Assembly (NCBI GenBank): GCA_028715605.1
Contig: JAQURM010000002.1
Coordinates: 186,001-250,000, forward strand
Reading direction: 5' to 3'
DNA: 64,000 nt
Origin: Desulfovibrionales bacterium
GTDB lineage: Bacteria > Desulfobacterota > QYQD01
Position 1 is the stretch's first letter; the number at the start of each line of letters is the position of its first letter. Under the pieces are notes generated by a model. The model was not told where the DNA came from. It did no database searches and saw only the letters and a program-made list of their open reading frames with translations. The translations under genes were made by a program, and so were the position numbers. This document shows, piece by piece, positions 36,598-44,393 of this stretch.

Positions 36598-38094
36598 TCA
36601 CGCCCTATCACTCGTCCCTCCCCTGCCGTAGTCATAGCCTGTTTCAAAGGCGCGCAGATTGAGTTCTTCCGTCCCTTTGGGGATTGAACCCTTCAATGCC
36701 TTCTGCATAGCCGTTAAACTGATGTGTGGAACAAGCGCCGTAAAAAAGCCGAGGATGACGATGTTGGCCACCACTTTCTGGCCTATTTCCTCGGCCAGCC
36801 GCGTGGCCGGTATGGCCTGTATCCGGACGGAATCAGGCAGGTCTTTGGGCCTTACCAGGTCTTTATCTATGATGAGACGGCTTCCCGGCCGCACGTCCTT
36901 CTGGTATTTGTTGTAGGCCCCTTGGGCCATAACAACCATTATATCCGGTTCGGTAACGTAGGGCGCATGGATTTGTCCCGAGGCGACGATTATACTGGAA
37001 GCCGACGCCCCGCCACGCGCCTCCGGGCTGTATTCCTGGGTATAGACGGCCTGGTTGTGGTCGAAAATCGCGGCCGCCCGGCCGATGATGAGACCGCAGA
37101 GCCCTATACCCTGGCCACCCAGACCGGCCAGCTTGATCTGGACGGGGCGCTCGATTATGGGTCTTTCCGAAGGAACCTCCGCTGGTTTCCCGGGAGCCTT
37201 GGCTGCTGCGGGTTTCACCGGCGCTTCCTCCAGCGGCACCCGTCCGTCCCCCCGGAAGTCATAGACCTTGACCTTGGCGGATATTGCCTCTCTGAGGGCT
37301 GCCAGGTACGAAGTCCGTTCCAGGTCCACGAACTTACCGCACAGGATGGGTGAATCCAGTTCTATATCCGCCTTTGCGATATCGGGTTGGGATTCGAGAA
37401 CGGCCTGCTCCAGATAGCGCTGGAGGAGCTTAATGTCCCGGAGTTTATTCCGGCGACCGAAATTGGTTGGGCAGGGCGCAATAACCTCCAGGAAGGAAAA
37501 GCCTTCCTTTTTCAGCATCTCGCCCATGGCGATCTTCATATAATGAGGATGGGCGGATGTCCAGCGGGCCACATAAGACGCGCCGCAGGCCGCCATCAAC
37601 TGGACGAGGTTGAAGGGTTTTTCCACATTTCCATAACTGGTCGTGGTGGTACGGGCCAGCCGGGGGGTAGTCGGTCCGCCCTGTCCGCCGGTCATGCCGT
37701 AGTTGAAGTTATTAGCGCAGATGACCTTTAAGTCCACATTGCGGCGGGCTGCGTGGATGAGGTGGTTGCCGCCGATGGCGGCCAGATCGCCGTCTCCGCT
37801 GAAGACGATGACCGTCAGATCCGGGTTGGCCAGTTTCAGTCCGGTGGCATAGGGAATAGCGCGGCCGTGGGTGGTGTGAAAACCGTCCAGGTTGAGATAA
37901 CCGGCGGCGCGGCCGGTGCAGCCGATACCGGATACGACCGCCACGTTTTTAAGGTCCAGACCGGAAGTCCTCAAGGCATCCATCAGGGCCGAAAGCACCG
38001 ATCCCAGGCCGCAGCCGGGACACCAGATATGTGGGATCCTCTCTTTACGCAGGAGCAGATCCTTGGGATGGTCTAAAATCTGTGGTTCGATCAT
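36598..38094 (-). CDS. 2-oxoacid:ferredoxin oxidoreductase, fused beta (TPP) and gamma subunits
   Basis: 498 residues. Residues 1-280 are the beta subunit: HIWCPGCGLGSVLSALMDAL and the thiamine-diphosphate motif SGDGDLAAIGGNHLIHAARR ending NFNYGMTGGQ. Residues about 310-495 are the gamma subunit: IKLAGLGGQGIGLCGLIIGR, YSPEARGGASASSIIVA. A proline/alanine-rich linker (about 290-310) joins them. In most relatives these are separate genes. With the adjacent alpha and delta genes it forms a complete KorABCD-type enzyme, oxidising a 2-oxoacid (2-oxoglutarate most likely) to acyl-CoA and reduced ferredoxin. The start overlaps the korA stop by one base (TAATG). Confidence 0.92.
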   Translation of the reverse strand: MIEPQILDHPKDLLLRKERIPHIWCPGCGLGSVLSALMDALRTSGLDLKNVAVVSGIGCTGRAAGYLNLDGFHTTHGRAIPYATGLKLANPDLTVIVFSGDGDLAAIGGNHLIHAARRNVDLKVICANNFNYGMTGGQGGPTTPRLARTTTTSYGNVEKPFNLVQLMAACGASYVARWTSAHPHYMKIAMGEMLKKEGFSFLEVIAPCPTNFGRRNKLRDIKLLQRYLEQAVLESQPDIAKADIELDSPILCGKFVDLERTSYLAALREAISAKVKVYDFRGDGRVPLEEAPVKPAAAKAPGKPAEVPSERPIIERPVQIKLAGLGGQGIGLCGLIIGRAAAIFDHNQAVYTQEYSPEARGGASASSIIVASGQIHAPYVTEPDIMVVMAQGAYNKYQKDVRPGSRLIIDKDLVRPKDLPDSVRIQAIPATRLAEEIGQKVVANIVILGFFTALVPHISLTAMQKALKGSIPKGTEELNLRAFETGYDYGRGGTSDRA

Positions 38095-39239
38095 TACGCT
38101 ATCTCCTCAACGGCCTGAAAGACTTTTTTGGGGTCGTGGACCGTCCCGCCGCCATGTCCAACGAGCCGCGTTAGACATTTGCCGGCAGCACAGCGCTCTA
38201 CCTCCAAAGCGATCTGGCCGTAGTTGATTTCCACGGTGAGAAATGCCTTGATGCGGCCGGCCATCTCTCGTACCCGTTTTTCCGGGAAGGGCCAGATGAT
38301 CTCCAGCCGGAGCAGGCCAAGATTTATACCCTTTTCACGGGCCATTTCCCGGACGGCGCGGCATATCCTGGTGGAGATGCCGTAAGAGACAAGGACAATC
38401 TCGGCCCCCTCCACGCCGGTTTCTTCCCATGATGCGATCTTGGCGGAATTGAGGCGGATCTTTTGCACGAGACGGGATACCAGCTTTTCCTGCGCCTCCC
38501 ATTCTATCGCCGGGTAGCCCCGTTCATCATGGGTAAGGCCGGTGACATGAACGGCATATCCCTGTCCGGCCACGGGCATCTCCGGGATGAGATCCTTTTT
38601 AGACTTAAATATCTTAAATTTGCCGGGGGGTTCGCTCGGCCCCCGTCTGTTCGCCACCTTTATATCCTTTTTCTCAGGGATGACCACGCGCTCGCGCATG
38701 TGTCCCACTACTTCGTCCATGAGCAGGATTACCGGTACGCGCCAAGTCTCCGCCAGGTTAAAGGCCCTTATGGTGTAGTCGAAGGCCTCCTGCGGTGAGG
38801 AAGGAGAAAGGGCTATAATCTCGTAGTCGCCGTGGCTTCCCCATCTGGCCTGCATGACGTCGGCCTGTCCAACCAGGGTGGGAAGGCCGGTGGAAGGCCC
38901 GCCGCGCATAACGTTGACCACGACGCAGGGTGTTTCCGTCATTACCCCGAGACCGATATTTTCCAGCATGAGGCTGATGCCCGGCCCGGAGGTGGCGGTC
39001 ATACTCTTGGCCCCGGCCCAGGATGCGCCCAGTATGGCGGCCATAGAGGCGATCTCGTCTTCCATCTGGATATAGACTCCCCCTACCTGGGGAAGGCGGA
39101 TGGACATCCGTTCCGCTATCTCACTGGATGGCGTGATGGGATAACCGGCGAAGAAACGGCAACCGGCGGCCAGCGCTCCTGCCGCGCAGGCCTCATTCCC
39201 GGTCAGAAAATAAGTCCCTGTAAGTACATCCTTCCCCAT
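38094..39239 (-). CDS. korA: 2-oxoacid:ferredoxin oxidoreductase alpha subunit
   Basis: 381 residues. GNEACAAGALAAGCRFFAGY then PITPSSEIAERM is the classical alpha-subunit N-terminus; MTATSGPGISLMLENIGLG and the C-terminal transketolase-like domain follow. Sequence favours the 2-oxoglutarate (Kor) rather than pyruvate branch, but substrate choice is an inference. It lies between the delta ferredoxin (1-bp gap) and the beta-gamma fusion. Confidence 0.92.
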   Translation of the reverse strand: MGKDVLTGTYFLTGNEACAAGALAAGCRFFAGYPITPSSEIAERMSIRLPQVGGVYIQMEDEIASMAAILGASWAGAKSMTATSGPGISLMLENIGLGVMTETPCVVVNVMRGGPSTGLPTLVGQADVMQARWGSHGDYEIIALSPSSPQEAFDYTIRAFNLAETWRVPVILLMDEVVGHMRERVVIPEKKDIKVANRRGPSEPPGKFKIFKSKKDLIPEMPVAGQGYAVHVTGLTHDERGYPAIEWEAQEKLVSRLVQKIRLNSAKIASWEETGVEGAEIVLVSYGISTRICRAVREMAREKGINLGLLRLEIIWPFPEKRVREMAGRIKAFLTVEINYGQIALEVERCAAGKCLTRLVGHGGGTVHDPKKVFQAVEEIA

Positions 39240-39240
39240 G

Positions 39241-39516
39241 TTATCCCTGCTCCTTTTTGTCGATTACATAGATAGCGAAATCCGGGCATACCTCTTCGCA
39301 GAAACGGCAGGATATGCAATATTTCTCTTCTGTCTCTTCGATCACCGGATAACGGTAGCCTTTGAAGTTGTAGTCCGTTGACCAGGCCAGGACCTTATTC
39401 GGACAGTACTCAAGGCAGAGGCCACAGCCCTTGCAGCGTTCGGAAATGATCTGCACCTTGCCGCGGGGGACCTGATATTGATCCAGGTTGAATAACTTGC
39501 GTTTTACCGGGGACAT
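39241..39516 (-). CDS. korD: 2-oxoacid:ferredoxin oxidoreductase delta subunit (2[4Fe-4S] ferredoxin)
   Basis: 91 residues with two ferredoxin motifs, CKGCGLCLEYCPNKVL and CISCRFCEEVCPDFAI. It carries electrons out of the TPP site. Sandwiched between hdrA (overlap of one base) and korA in a gapless operon. Confidence 0.93.
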   Translation of the reverse strand: MSPVKRKLFNLDQYQVPRGKVQIISERCKGCGLCLEYCPNKVLAWSTDYNFKGYRYPVIEETEEKYCISCRFCEEVCPDFAIYVIDKKEQG

Positions 39517-41477
39517 CAGACCATCTCCTCCAGTTGGGCAAATATCTGTTTAAATGAAGAGCCCCTAAGGTTTATAGCCCCGGAAAGGCAACCGGCCGCG
39601 CACAGGCCGCACCCCTTACACAAGACGGGGTTGATACCGGCCACCATTGCGCCGGTTTTTTCTGACGGAGACATCGTTACCGCGCCGAAGGGACAGATGG
39701 AGGCGCAAAGTCCGCAACCGCGGCAGAGCCCCTCTTCCACCTTGGATACCGTGGGCTCGAGTTTTATAAAATCATTGGCCAGGAGAGACAGGGCCTTGCC
39801 CGCCGCACCGGTGGCCTGGGAAACGGTGTCGGTAATATCCTTGGCAAACTGCGCCGCTCCGGCCAGAAATATGCCATCAGTATTGCTTTCCAGCGGTCCT
39901 AATTTGGGGTGCGCCTCGCTAAAAAATCCGCCGAGGTCGCTGGCTATGTGTAAGGTACGGGCCAGCTTCTGACTGCCGGACGACGGGATAACAGCCATGG
40001 CCAGCACCACCAGATCGGCCTCAATCTCTACCTGACGGCCGGACAGGGTATCTGCTCCCCAGACCACTAATTTATCGCCGGACTTAAAGATCTTTGAGAC
40101 CTTACCCCGCAGATAGAGGATTCTTTCCTCGCTCATGACCTTTTGCACAAATTCTTCGTGTCCCTTTCCGGCGGCACGGATATCGATATAAAATACGTAG
40201 GCCTGGCCGTCCGGCACCGCATGCTTATACAGCAAGGCTTGCTTGGCCGTGTACATGCAGCAGACCTTTGAACAGTAGGGGACTCCGTGTTCAGGGTCGC
40301 GCGAACCCGCACACTGGACAAAGACCACGTTTTGGGGGATGCGGCCGTCGGAAGGCCGGCGCACCACGCCCCCGGTGGGGCCGGAGGCCGAGAGCATGCG
40401 TTCGAATTGCAGGCCGTCGATCACATCTTCATACCCATCGCCTCCGTATTCGCCGATATGGGCCACGGGCATCAGTTCATAGCCGGTGGACAGGATGATG
40501 GCCCCCACCTCGAAGGTTATTTCCCGGGGCTCCATGAGGAAATTTATGGCCCTGGCCTCGCAGCTCTTATAGCAGTTCTCACAGATAATTAATTTATCGG
40601 TGTTGAGGCAGGCGTCCCAGTCAATGGTATAGACCGCGGGCACGGCCTGCGGAAAGGGCAGATAAACGGCCTTTCGGGCCCCCAGCCCCTGGTCGAATTC
40701 ATTGGGTACGACCACCGGACAGGTTGGCACACAGTCGCCGCAACCGGTGCAGAGCGTCTCATCAATGTAGCGGGGTTTGAAGCGCACGGTGACCTGGAAC
40801 TGGCCGATGTTACCTTCGACGCGGGTTGCCTCGGCATAACTGAAAAGATGGACGTACTCGTTCTGGCTTACCTCTACCATCCTGGGCGTAAGGATACAGG
40901 AGGAACAATCAAGCGTGGGAAAGGTCTCTCCCAACTGGGCCATGTGTCCCCCCAGAGATGGCGATTTCTCCACGAGATAGACCTCGTGGCCGCTGTTGGC
41001 TATATCCAGGGCGGCCTGTATGCCGGCGACGCCGCCCCCGATTACGAGCACCCTTTTAGTTACCGGGCTCTGGAAAGGCTCCAGCGGTTCGGCATAGTGC
41101 AGTCGGCCCAGACTTCCTTTGATGATAGAAAAGGCCTTCTCTGTGCCTTCCGCCCCGTCTATATGCACCCAGCTACAGTGCTCCCGTATGTTGGCCATAT
41201 CCAATAGATAAGGGTTCAGGCCGGCCCGCTGTGCGGTTTGCGCAAAGGTTTTCCCGTGGAGCCTGGGGCTGCAGGCGGCAACCAGCGCCCCGTCCAGACG
41301 GTGTTCGCGGATGTCATCGGCAATCATGGTCTGACCGGGTTTGCTGCACATATAGAGGTAGTCTTTGGCCAGAACTACATCGGTCAGGGTTGACACCTTC
41401 TTCCTTAAGGCTTCTATATTCACGGTGCGGGAGATATTCTTTCCGCAGTGACATATAAAAACGCCGAGGCGGGTCAT
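39516..41477 (-). CDS. hdrA: Heterodisulfide reductase subunit A-like flavoprotein
   Basis: 653 residues. N-terminal iron-sulfur domain (GVFICHCGKNI), FAD domain (RVLVIGGGVAGIQAALDIA, SLGGHMAQLGETFPTLDCSS), an inserted ferredoxin (CTGCGDCVPTCPVVV), and two C-terminal ferredoxin motifs (CRGCGLCASICPFGAV, CKGCGLCAAGCLSGAI). HdrA is the FAD electron-bifurcating hub in known Hdr complexes. The ATG at 41477 overlaps the hdrB stop (ATGA) and has GGGAGG upstream. In non-methanogens the physiological disulfide or quinone partner is unknown; the neighbouring kor genes suggest coupling to ferredoxin. Confidence 0.93.
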   Translation of the reverse strand: MTRLGVFICHCGKNISRTVNIEALRKKVSTLTDVVLAKDYLYMCSKPGQTMIADDIREHRLDGALVAACSPRLHGKTFAQTAQRAGLNPYLLDMANIREHCSWVHIDGAEGTEKAFSIIKGSLGRLHYAEPLEPFQSPVTKRVLVIGGGVAGIQAALDIANSGHEVYLVEKSPSLGGHMAQLGETFPTLDCSSCILTPRMVEVSQNEYVHLFSYAEATRVEGNIGQFQVTVRFKPRYIDETLCTGCGDCVPTCPVVVPNEFDQGLGARKAVYLPFPQAVPAVYTIDWDACLNTDKLIICENCYKSCEARAINFLMEPREITFEVGAIILSTGYELMPVAHIGEYGGDGYEDVIDGLQFERMLSASGPTGGVVRRPSDGRIPQNVVFVQCAGSRDPEHGVPYCSKVCCMYTAKQALLYKHAVPDGQAYVFYIDIRAAGKGHEEFVQKVMSEERILYLRGKVSKIFKSGDKLVVWGADTLSGRQVEIEADLVVLAMAVIPSSGSQKLARTLHIASDLGGFFSEAHPKLGPLESNTDGIFLAGAAQFAKDITDTVSQATGAAGKALSLLANDFIKLEPTVSKVEEGLCRGCGLCASICPFGAVTMSPSEKTGAMVAGINPVLCKGCGLCAAGCLSGAINLRGSSFKQIFAQLEEMV

Positions 41478-42394
41478 TTTGCGGCCTCCCATGCCGATGC
41501 CCGGCATCGGCCAGGGGGGACGCTGGTTGGCGTCATGTTGGCTGCGTCTGTTTGGTAGTTCAGCCCCATGGCCCGGGCCATAATCTCGGTAAAATAGATA
41601 ATGGGCATGGCCTTTGGGCCGGACTGCCTTGAATTCGTCGCGTTTTGCAAGGCGGAGAGGTTGTAGTGACAGAGGGGACAGCTCACGGCTATCATGTCCG
41701 CGCCTTCAGACTGCGCGGAACTGATTATCCGGCAGGCCCGCCGGGCTACGGCCTCCGGATGCATGGCAGTCTGGTAAGCGCCGCAGCATTCGTTATTAAG
41801 AGGGAAATCTATTACCTTCGCTCCGAGCGCCGAGAGGAAGGGTGTTAATATCTCCGGTTTCTCGGGATCGTCGATAGCTATCTCTTTTGGCCGGAGAAGC
41901 AGACAGCCGTAATAGGGGGCCACGGCCAGTCCATCCAGGGGTCTTACCACCAGGTCTTTGACCTGTTCCGGTTTTATCTTTTCCCGCAGGAATTCAAGGA
42001 AGTGATAAATCTTTACCCGGCCGCTATAGCCGGGATCCAGACAGAGGAAGTCATTGATGGCCGTGCGCCACGGCGCATCTGCGACAACGGCGCTATTTAT
42101 TGAGGTAAAAAGGTTATTCGTCCGCTTAAGGGTGTTATAGCACATGGAGCAGAGGGTCATTATCTCAGAAAAACCTTCTTCCTCTGCCCGGATAAGGTTG
42201 TGAACGGAAGCCAGCCTGGGCATGAGATTTACGGCATCAAGGGAGTAAACCGTACCGCAGCAGTTCCAGCGGCTTAGCTCGGCCACTTCGATGCCCAGGG
42301 CCCCGGCTACGGCCAGGGCGGAGGACTCAAAGTCACGGGCGTCGGTTTTTAATGTACATCCGGGGAAATATCCTACACGTAAACCTTCAGGCAA
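41474..42394 (-). CDS. hdrB: Heterodisulfide reductase subunit B-like protein (CCG domains)
   Basis: 306 residues with two Cys-rich CCG regions: WNCCGTVYS with LCSMCYNTLKR, and NNECCGAYQTA with CPLCHYNLSALQ, which bind the non-cubane [4Fe-4S] clusters that reduce disulfides in HdrB. TTG start at 42394 with AGGAGAT nine nt upstream. Between hdrC and hdrA. Confidence 0.92.
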   Translation of the reverse strand: MPEGLRVGYFPGCTLKTDARDFESSALAVAGALGIEVAELSRWNCCGTVYSLDAVNLMPRLASVHNLIRAEEEGFSEIMTLCSMCYNTLKRTNNLFTSINSAVVADAPWRTAINDFLCLDPGYSGRVKIYHFLEFLREKIKPEQVKDLVVRPLDGLAVAPYYGCLLLRPKEIAIDDPEKPEILTPFLSALGAKVIDFPLNNECCGAYQTAMHPEAVARRACRIISSAQSEGADMIAVSCPLCHYNLSALQNATNSRQSGPKAMPIIYFTEIMARAMGLNYQTDAANMTPTSVPPGRCRASAWEAAK

Positions 42395-42411
42395 GAAAGG
42401 TTATCTCCTGA

Positions 42412-42828
42412 CTACACATTAAATTTTCGGAAATGGCTGACGAGGGCGATCTGAGGCAGAGTCCCGGTATCCTCACAGGATGGTTGCTCTGTGATGGGCT
42501 TGCCGTCCATCATTTGTATTGTACGCACTGCCTCCATGATCCTCGCTATATCTATCCCCTTGGGGCAGCGCACCGCACAGGCAAAACAGGAGGAACAGAA
42601 CCATACCGCGCGGCAGGACATAAGGACAGGCCCATTATTCAATTGCGCTTCCCTGATGACCCGGTTGGGCAGAAGGTCCATGGATTCAGCCATGGGACAG
42701 CCGGAGGAACATTTGCCGCACTGGTAGCAGGCAAAGAGTTTCTGCCCGCTGAGCGCCTCTATCCTCTGCGCAAAAAGTGACTGCGGATGTGAGTTGCCCA
42801 AGATAATCTTCACGGCATTTCCTATCAC
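42412..42828 (-). CDS. hdrC: Heterodisulfide reductase subunit C-like 2[4Fe-4S] protein
   Basis: 138 residues. CYQCGKCSSGCPMAESMDLL and CSSCFACAVRCPKGIDIARI are the two HdrC cluster motifs. First gene of the operon hdrC-hdrB-hdrA-korD-korA-korBC-FeS-flavoprotein, which runs about 9 kb with short gaps or overlaps apart from a repeat-filled gap before the last gene. The GTG at 42828 is used; an internal GTG five codons later is also possible. Confidence 0.92.
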   Translation of the reverse strand: MIGNAVKIILGNSHPQSLFAQRIEALSGQKLFACYQCGKCSSGCPMAESMDLLPNRVIREAQLNNGPVLMSCRAVWFCSSCFACAVRCPKGIDIARIMEAVRTIQMMDGKPITEQPSCEDTGTLPQIALVSHFRKFNV

Positions 42829-42840
42829 TTACACAAACTT

Positions 42841-42994
42841 GACGGCTTCGTAAAAAGTCCATTTGCTGCGTTGTCCGCCTCCGGCGGATCACTGCGGCGT
42901 AGCTACAAGTACGCCTCATTCCTCGGGATTTGCGCGCCTTGCAACTGGAGCTTTTTACTGTGCCGTCCAAACCTTGACTTTTTACGAGGTCATC
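42841..42994. mobile_element. MITE-like element with terminal inverted repeats and possible 6-bp target duplication, copy B
   Basis: Ends GACGGCTTCGTAAAAAGTC and GACTTTTTACGAGGTCATC are imperfect inverted repeats, and AAACTT lies directly outside both (42835-42840 and 42995-43000), a likely target-site duplication. The core (CTGCGTTGTCCGCC, TACGCCTCATTCCTCGGGAT, GCGCCTTGCA) matches a repeat type common in deltaproteobacteria and the core of copy A at 28944. It lies directly upstream of hdrC, where the promoter should be. Confidence 0.7.
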
Positions 42995-43078
42995 AAACTT
43001 TATTTGATTAACAAATCGACCGTCCCTTGTCAATAATAAGAATGTTCCCTGTTATGCAAGGCCATTTTGCCTGTTATG

Positions 43079-43131
43079 GCGTCAAAATTATGACTATTTC
43101 CCTACCACAAAGCCGTATTTCCATGCGTTAT
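43079..43131. repeat. Direct repeat, left copy, flanking the Phd/PIN toxin-antitoxin pair
   Basis: GCGTCAAAAT, then TGACTATTTCCC, then ACCACAAAGCCGTATTTCC, then TGCGTT: about 53 bp repeated with few changes at 43967-44021. The rest of the 42995-43248 gap shows no gene. Confidence 0.75.
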
Positions 43132-43248
43132 CGATATAGCTGGCAACCGCAAAGAGTATTTCCCTCATCCCTTACGGTTAAACTTCTTCTTGACATGTTG
43201 AAGTGAAGTAATTACTATTTACTCTAAATATCTACTTGGATTGGTAAA

Positions 43249-43512
43249 ATGAATACAATAACCGCAAAGCAATTGAAACAAAAAACCGGTGAGGTTATTA
43301 AAAAGATAAAGTTGGGCGGGCGATTGACTATCACATATCGGGGAAAACCTGTGGCCACTATTACCCCAGTAACAACAGAGGAGAAAAAAGACGTTGAGGA
43401 ATTAAGGCCATATGGCGAGGCATGGAAGGACATTGAAGAGACTTTACAAAAGACAAAACCGGCTTTCAAGGGATGGCGGGAGGCCACGGCGTGGGTTCGA
43501 AGCAGGACTTAG
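43249..43512 (+). CDS. Type II antitoxin, Phd/YefM family
   Basis: 87 residues. MNTITAKQLKQKTGEVIKKI and GGRLTITYRGKPVATITPV are the Phd/YefM N-terminal DNA-binding fold; the C-terminal half is charged and would contact the toxin. It overlaps the PIN gene by about 22 nt, in the usual antitoxin-first order, and would autoregulate the pair. Confidence 0.9.
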   Translation: MNTITAKQLKQKTGEVIKKIKLGGRLTITYRGKPVATITPVTTEEKKDVEELRPYGEAWKDIEETLQKTKPAFKGWREATAWVRSRT

Positions 43513-43958
43513 TCCTTATCGATACCAATATTTTTGTTATAGACCTTCGTTATAAAAGGGATGTGCATTATAAGAAAAATCTGGCCTTTCTCAGTGACGT
43601 GGCCCAGAGAAAAACGGGTTTTACAACCATTGTGAACCTGTTAGAGCTTTGCGGCATCCTGTCGTTTAATCTGAACGGAAGGCAACTGATCGAATTATGG
43701 TTCTACTTTCAAGATAGGTACAAAATTACGGTCCTCCCCTCCCCGGACCTTAAAAATAATTTCCCCGACATAGGACTTAGCGAATTATTTGATCTTCTCA
43801 GGGACAGAACTGCTCTGGGCGATGCCTTAATGATAGCGGTTGCCCGTAAGCATTTACCCTTCGTTTCAAAAATGATTACCTGGGATAAGGAGCATTTTGA
43901 TGGCAAATTTCCCGGTACGGTACTGACCCCTAAAGAATTTATGCAGAGGACCAAATAA
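43491..43958 (+). CDS. PIN-domain toxin (VapC-like ribonuclease)
   Basis: About 155 residues. LVLIDTNIFVIDLRY carries the first PIN Asp, TTIVNLLELCGIL the Glu, GDALMIAVARKH and SKMITWDKEHF the later acidic residues, so the active site looks intact. The GTG at 43491 is preferred because GGGAGG lies 7 nt upstream; an ATG at 43473 is the alternative. By family it would cleave RNA when freed from the antitoxin. Confidence 0.88.
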   Translation: MGSKQDLVLIDTNIFVIDLRYKRDVHYKKNLAFLSDVAQRKTGFTTIVNLLELCGILSFNLNGRQLIELWFYFQDRYKITVLPSPDLKNNFPDIGLSELFDLLRDRTALGDALMIAVARKHLPFVSKMITWDKEHFDGKFPGTVLTPKEFMQRTK

Positions 43959-43966
43959 TCCTTCCA

Positions 43967-44021
43967 GCGTCAAAATCCTGACTTTTCCCGCCTACCACAA
44001 GGCCGTATTTCCGTGGCGTTT
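43967..44021. repeat. Direct repeat, right copy, flanking the Phd/PIN toxin-antitoxin pair
   Basis: GCGTCAAAAT, TGACTTTTCCC, ACCACAAGGCCGTATTTCC, GGCGTT: matches 43079-43131. The two copies enclose exactly the toxin-antitoxin pair, as if it entered, or is maintained, by recombination between them. 44022-44216 shows no gene. Confidence 0.75.
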
Positions 44022-44393
44022 GACCTGCCGGGTTATCACCAGCTTGCCTAACTCGTTGAGATCATGCATATTTGCCTATCTTATCTCCTCTGGCATACAA
44101 GTTGCTAAAAACTTAGGATTAACTCTCACATCCCAAAATAATACTAACTCCATAAGGGGACGCGGCAGTTAGTTTCCATTTGGAACCCCAAAAGTTCTCC
44201 TCTCCCGTCGAAGGAGATGGAATATAGCGGTTCTGGATGGGAACTAATTAAGTTAAGTAACGAAGAGGTAGATGAGGAGGGTTGGGCATCAAAATTCAAA
44301 ATGAAGCCCGCAATTTCACTGCCTGTGCGGTGCATGCAGACAGGGAAAATAATCTCAAGGCCAGCAATATCAAAGATCAACGGGAATACTCAT

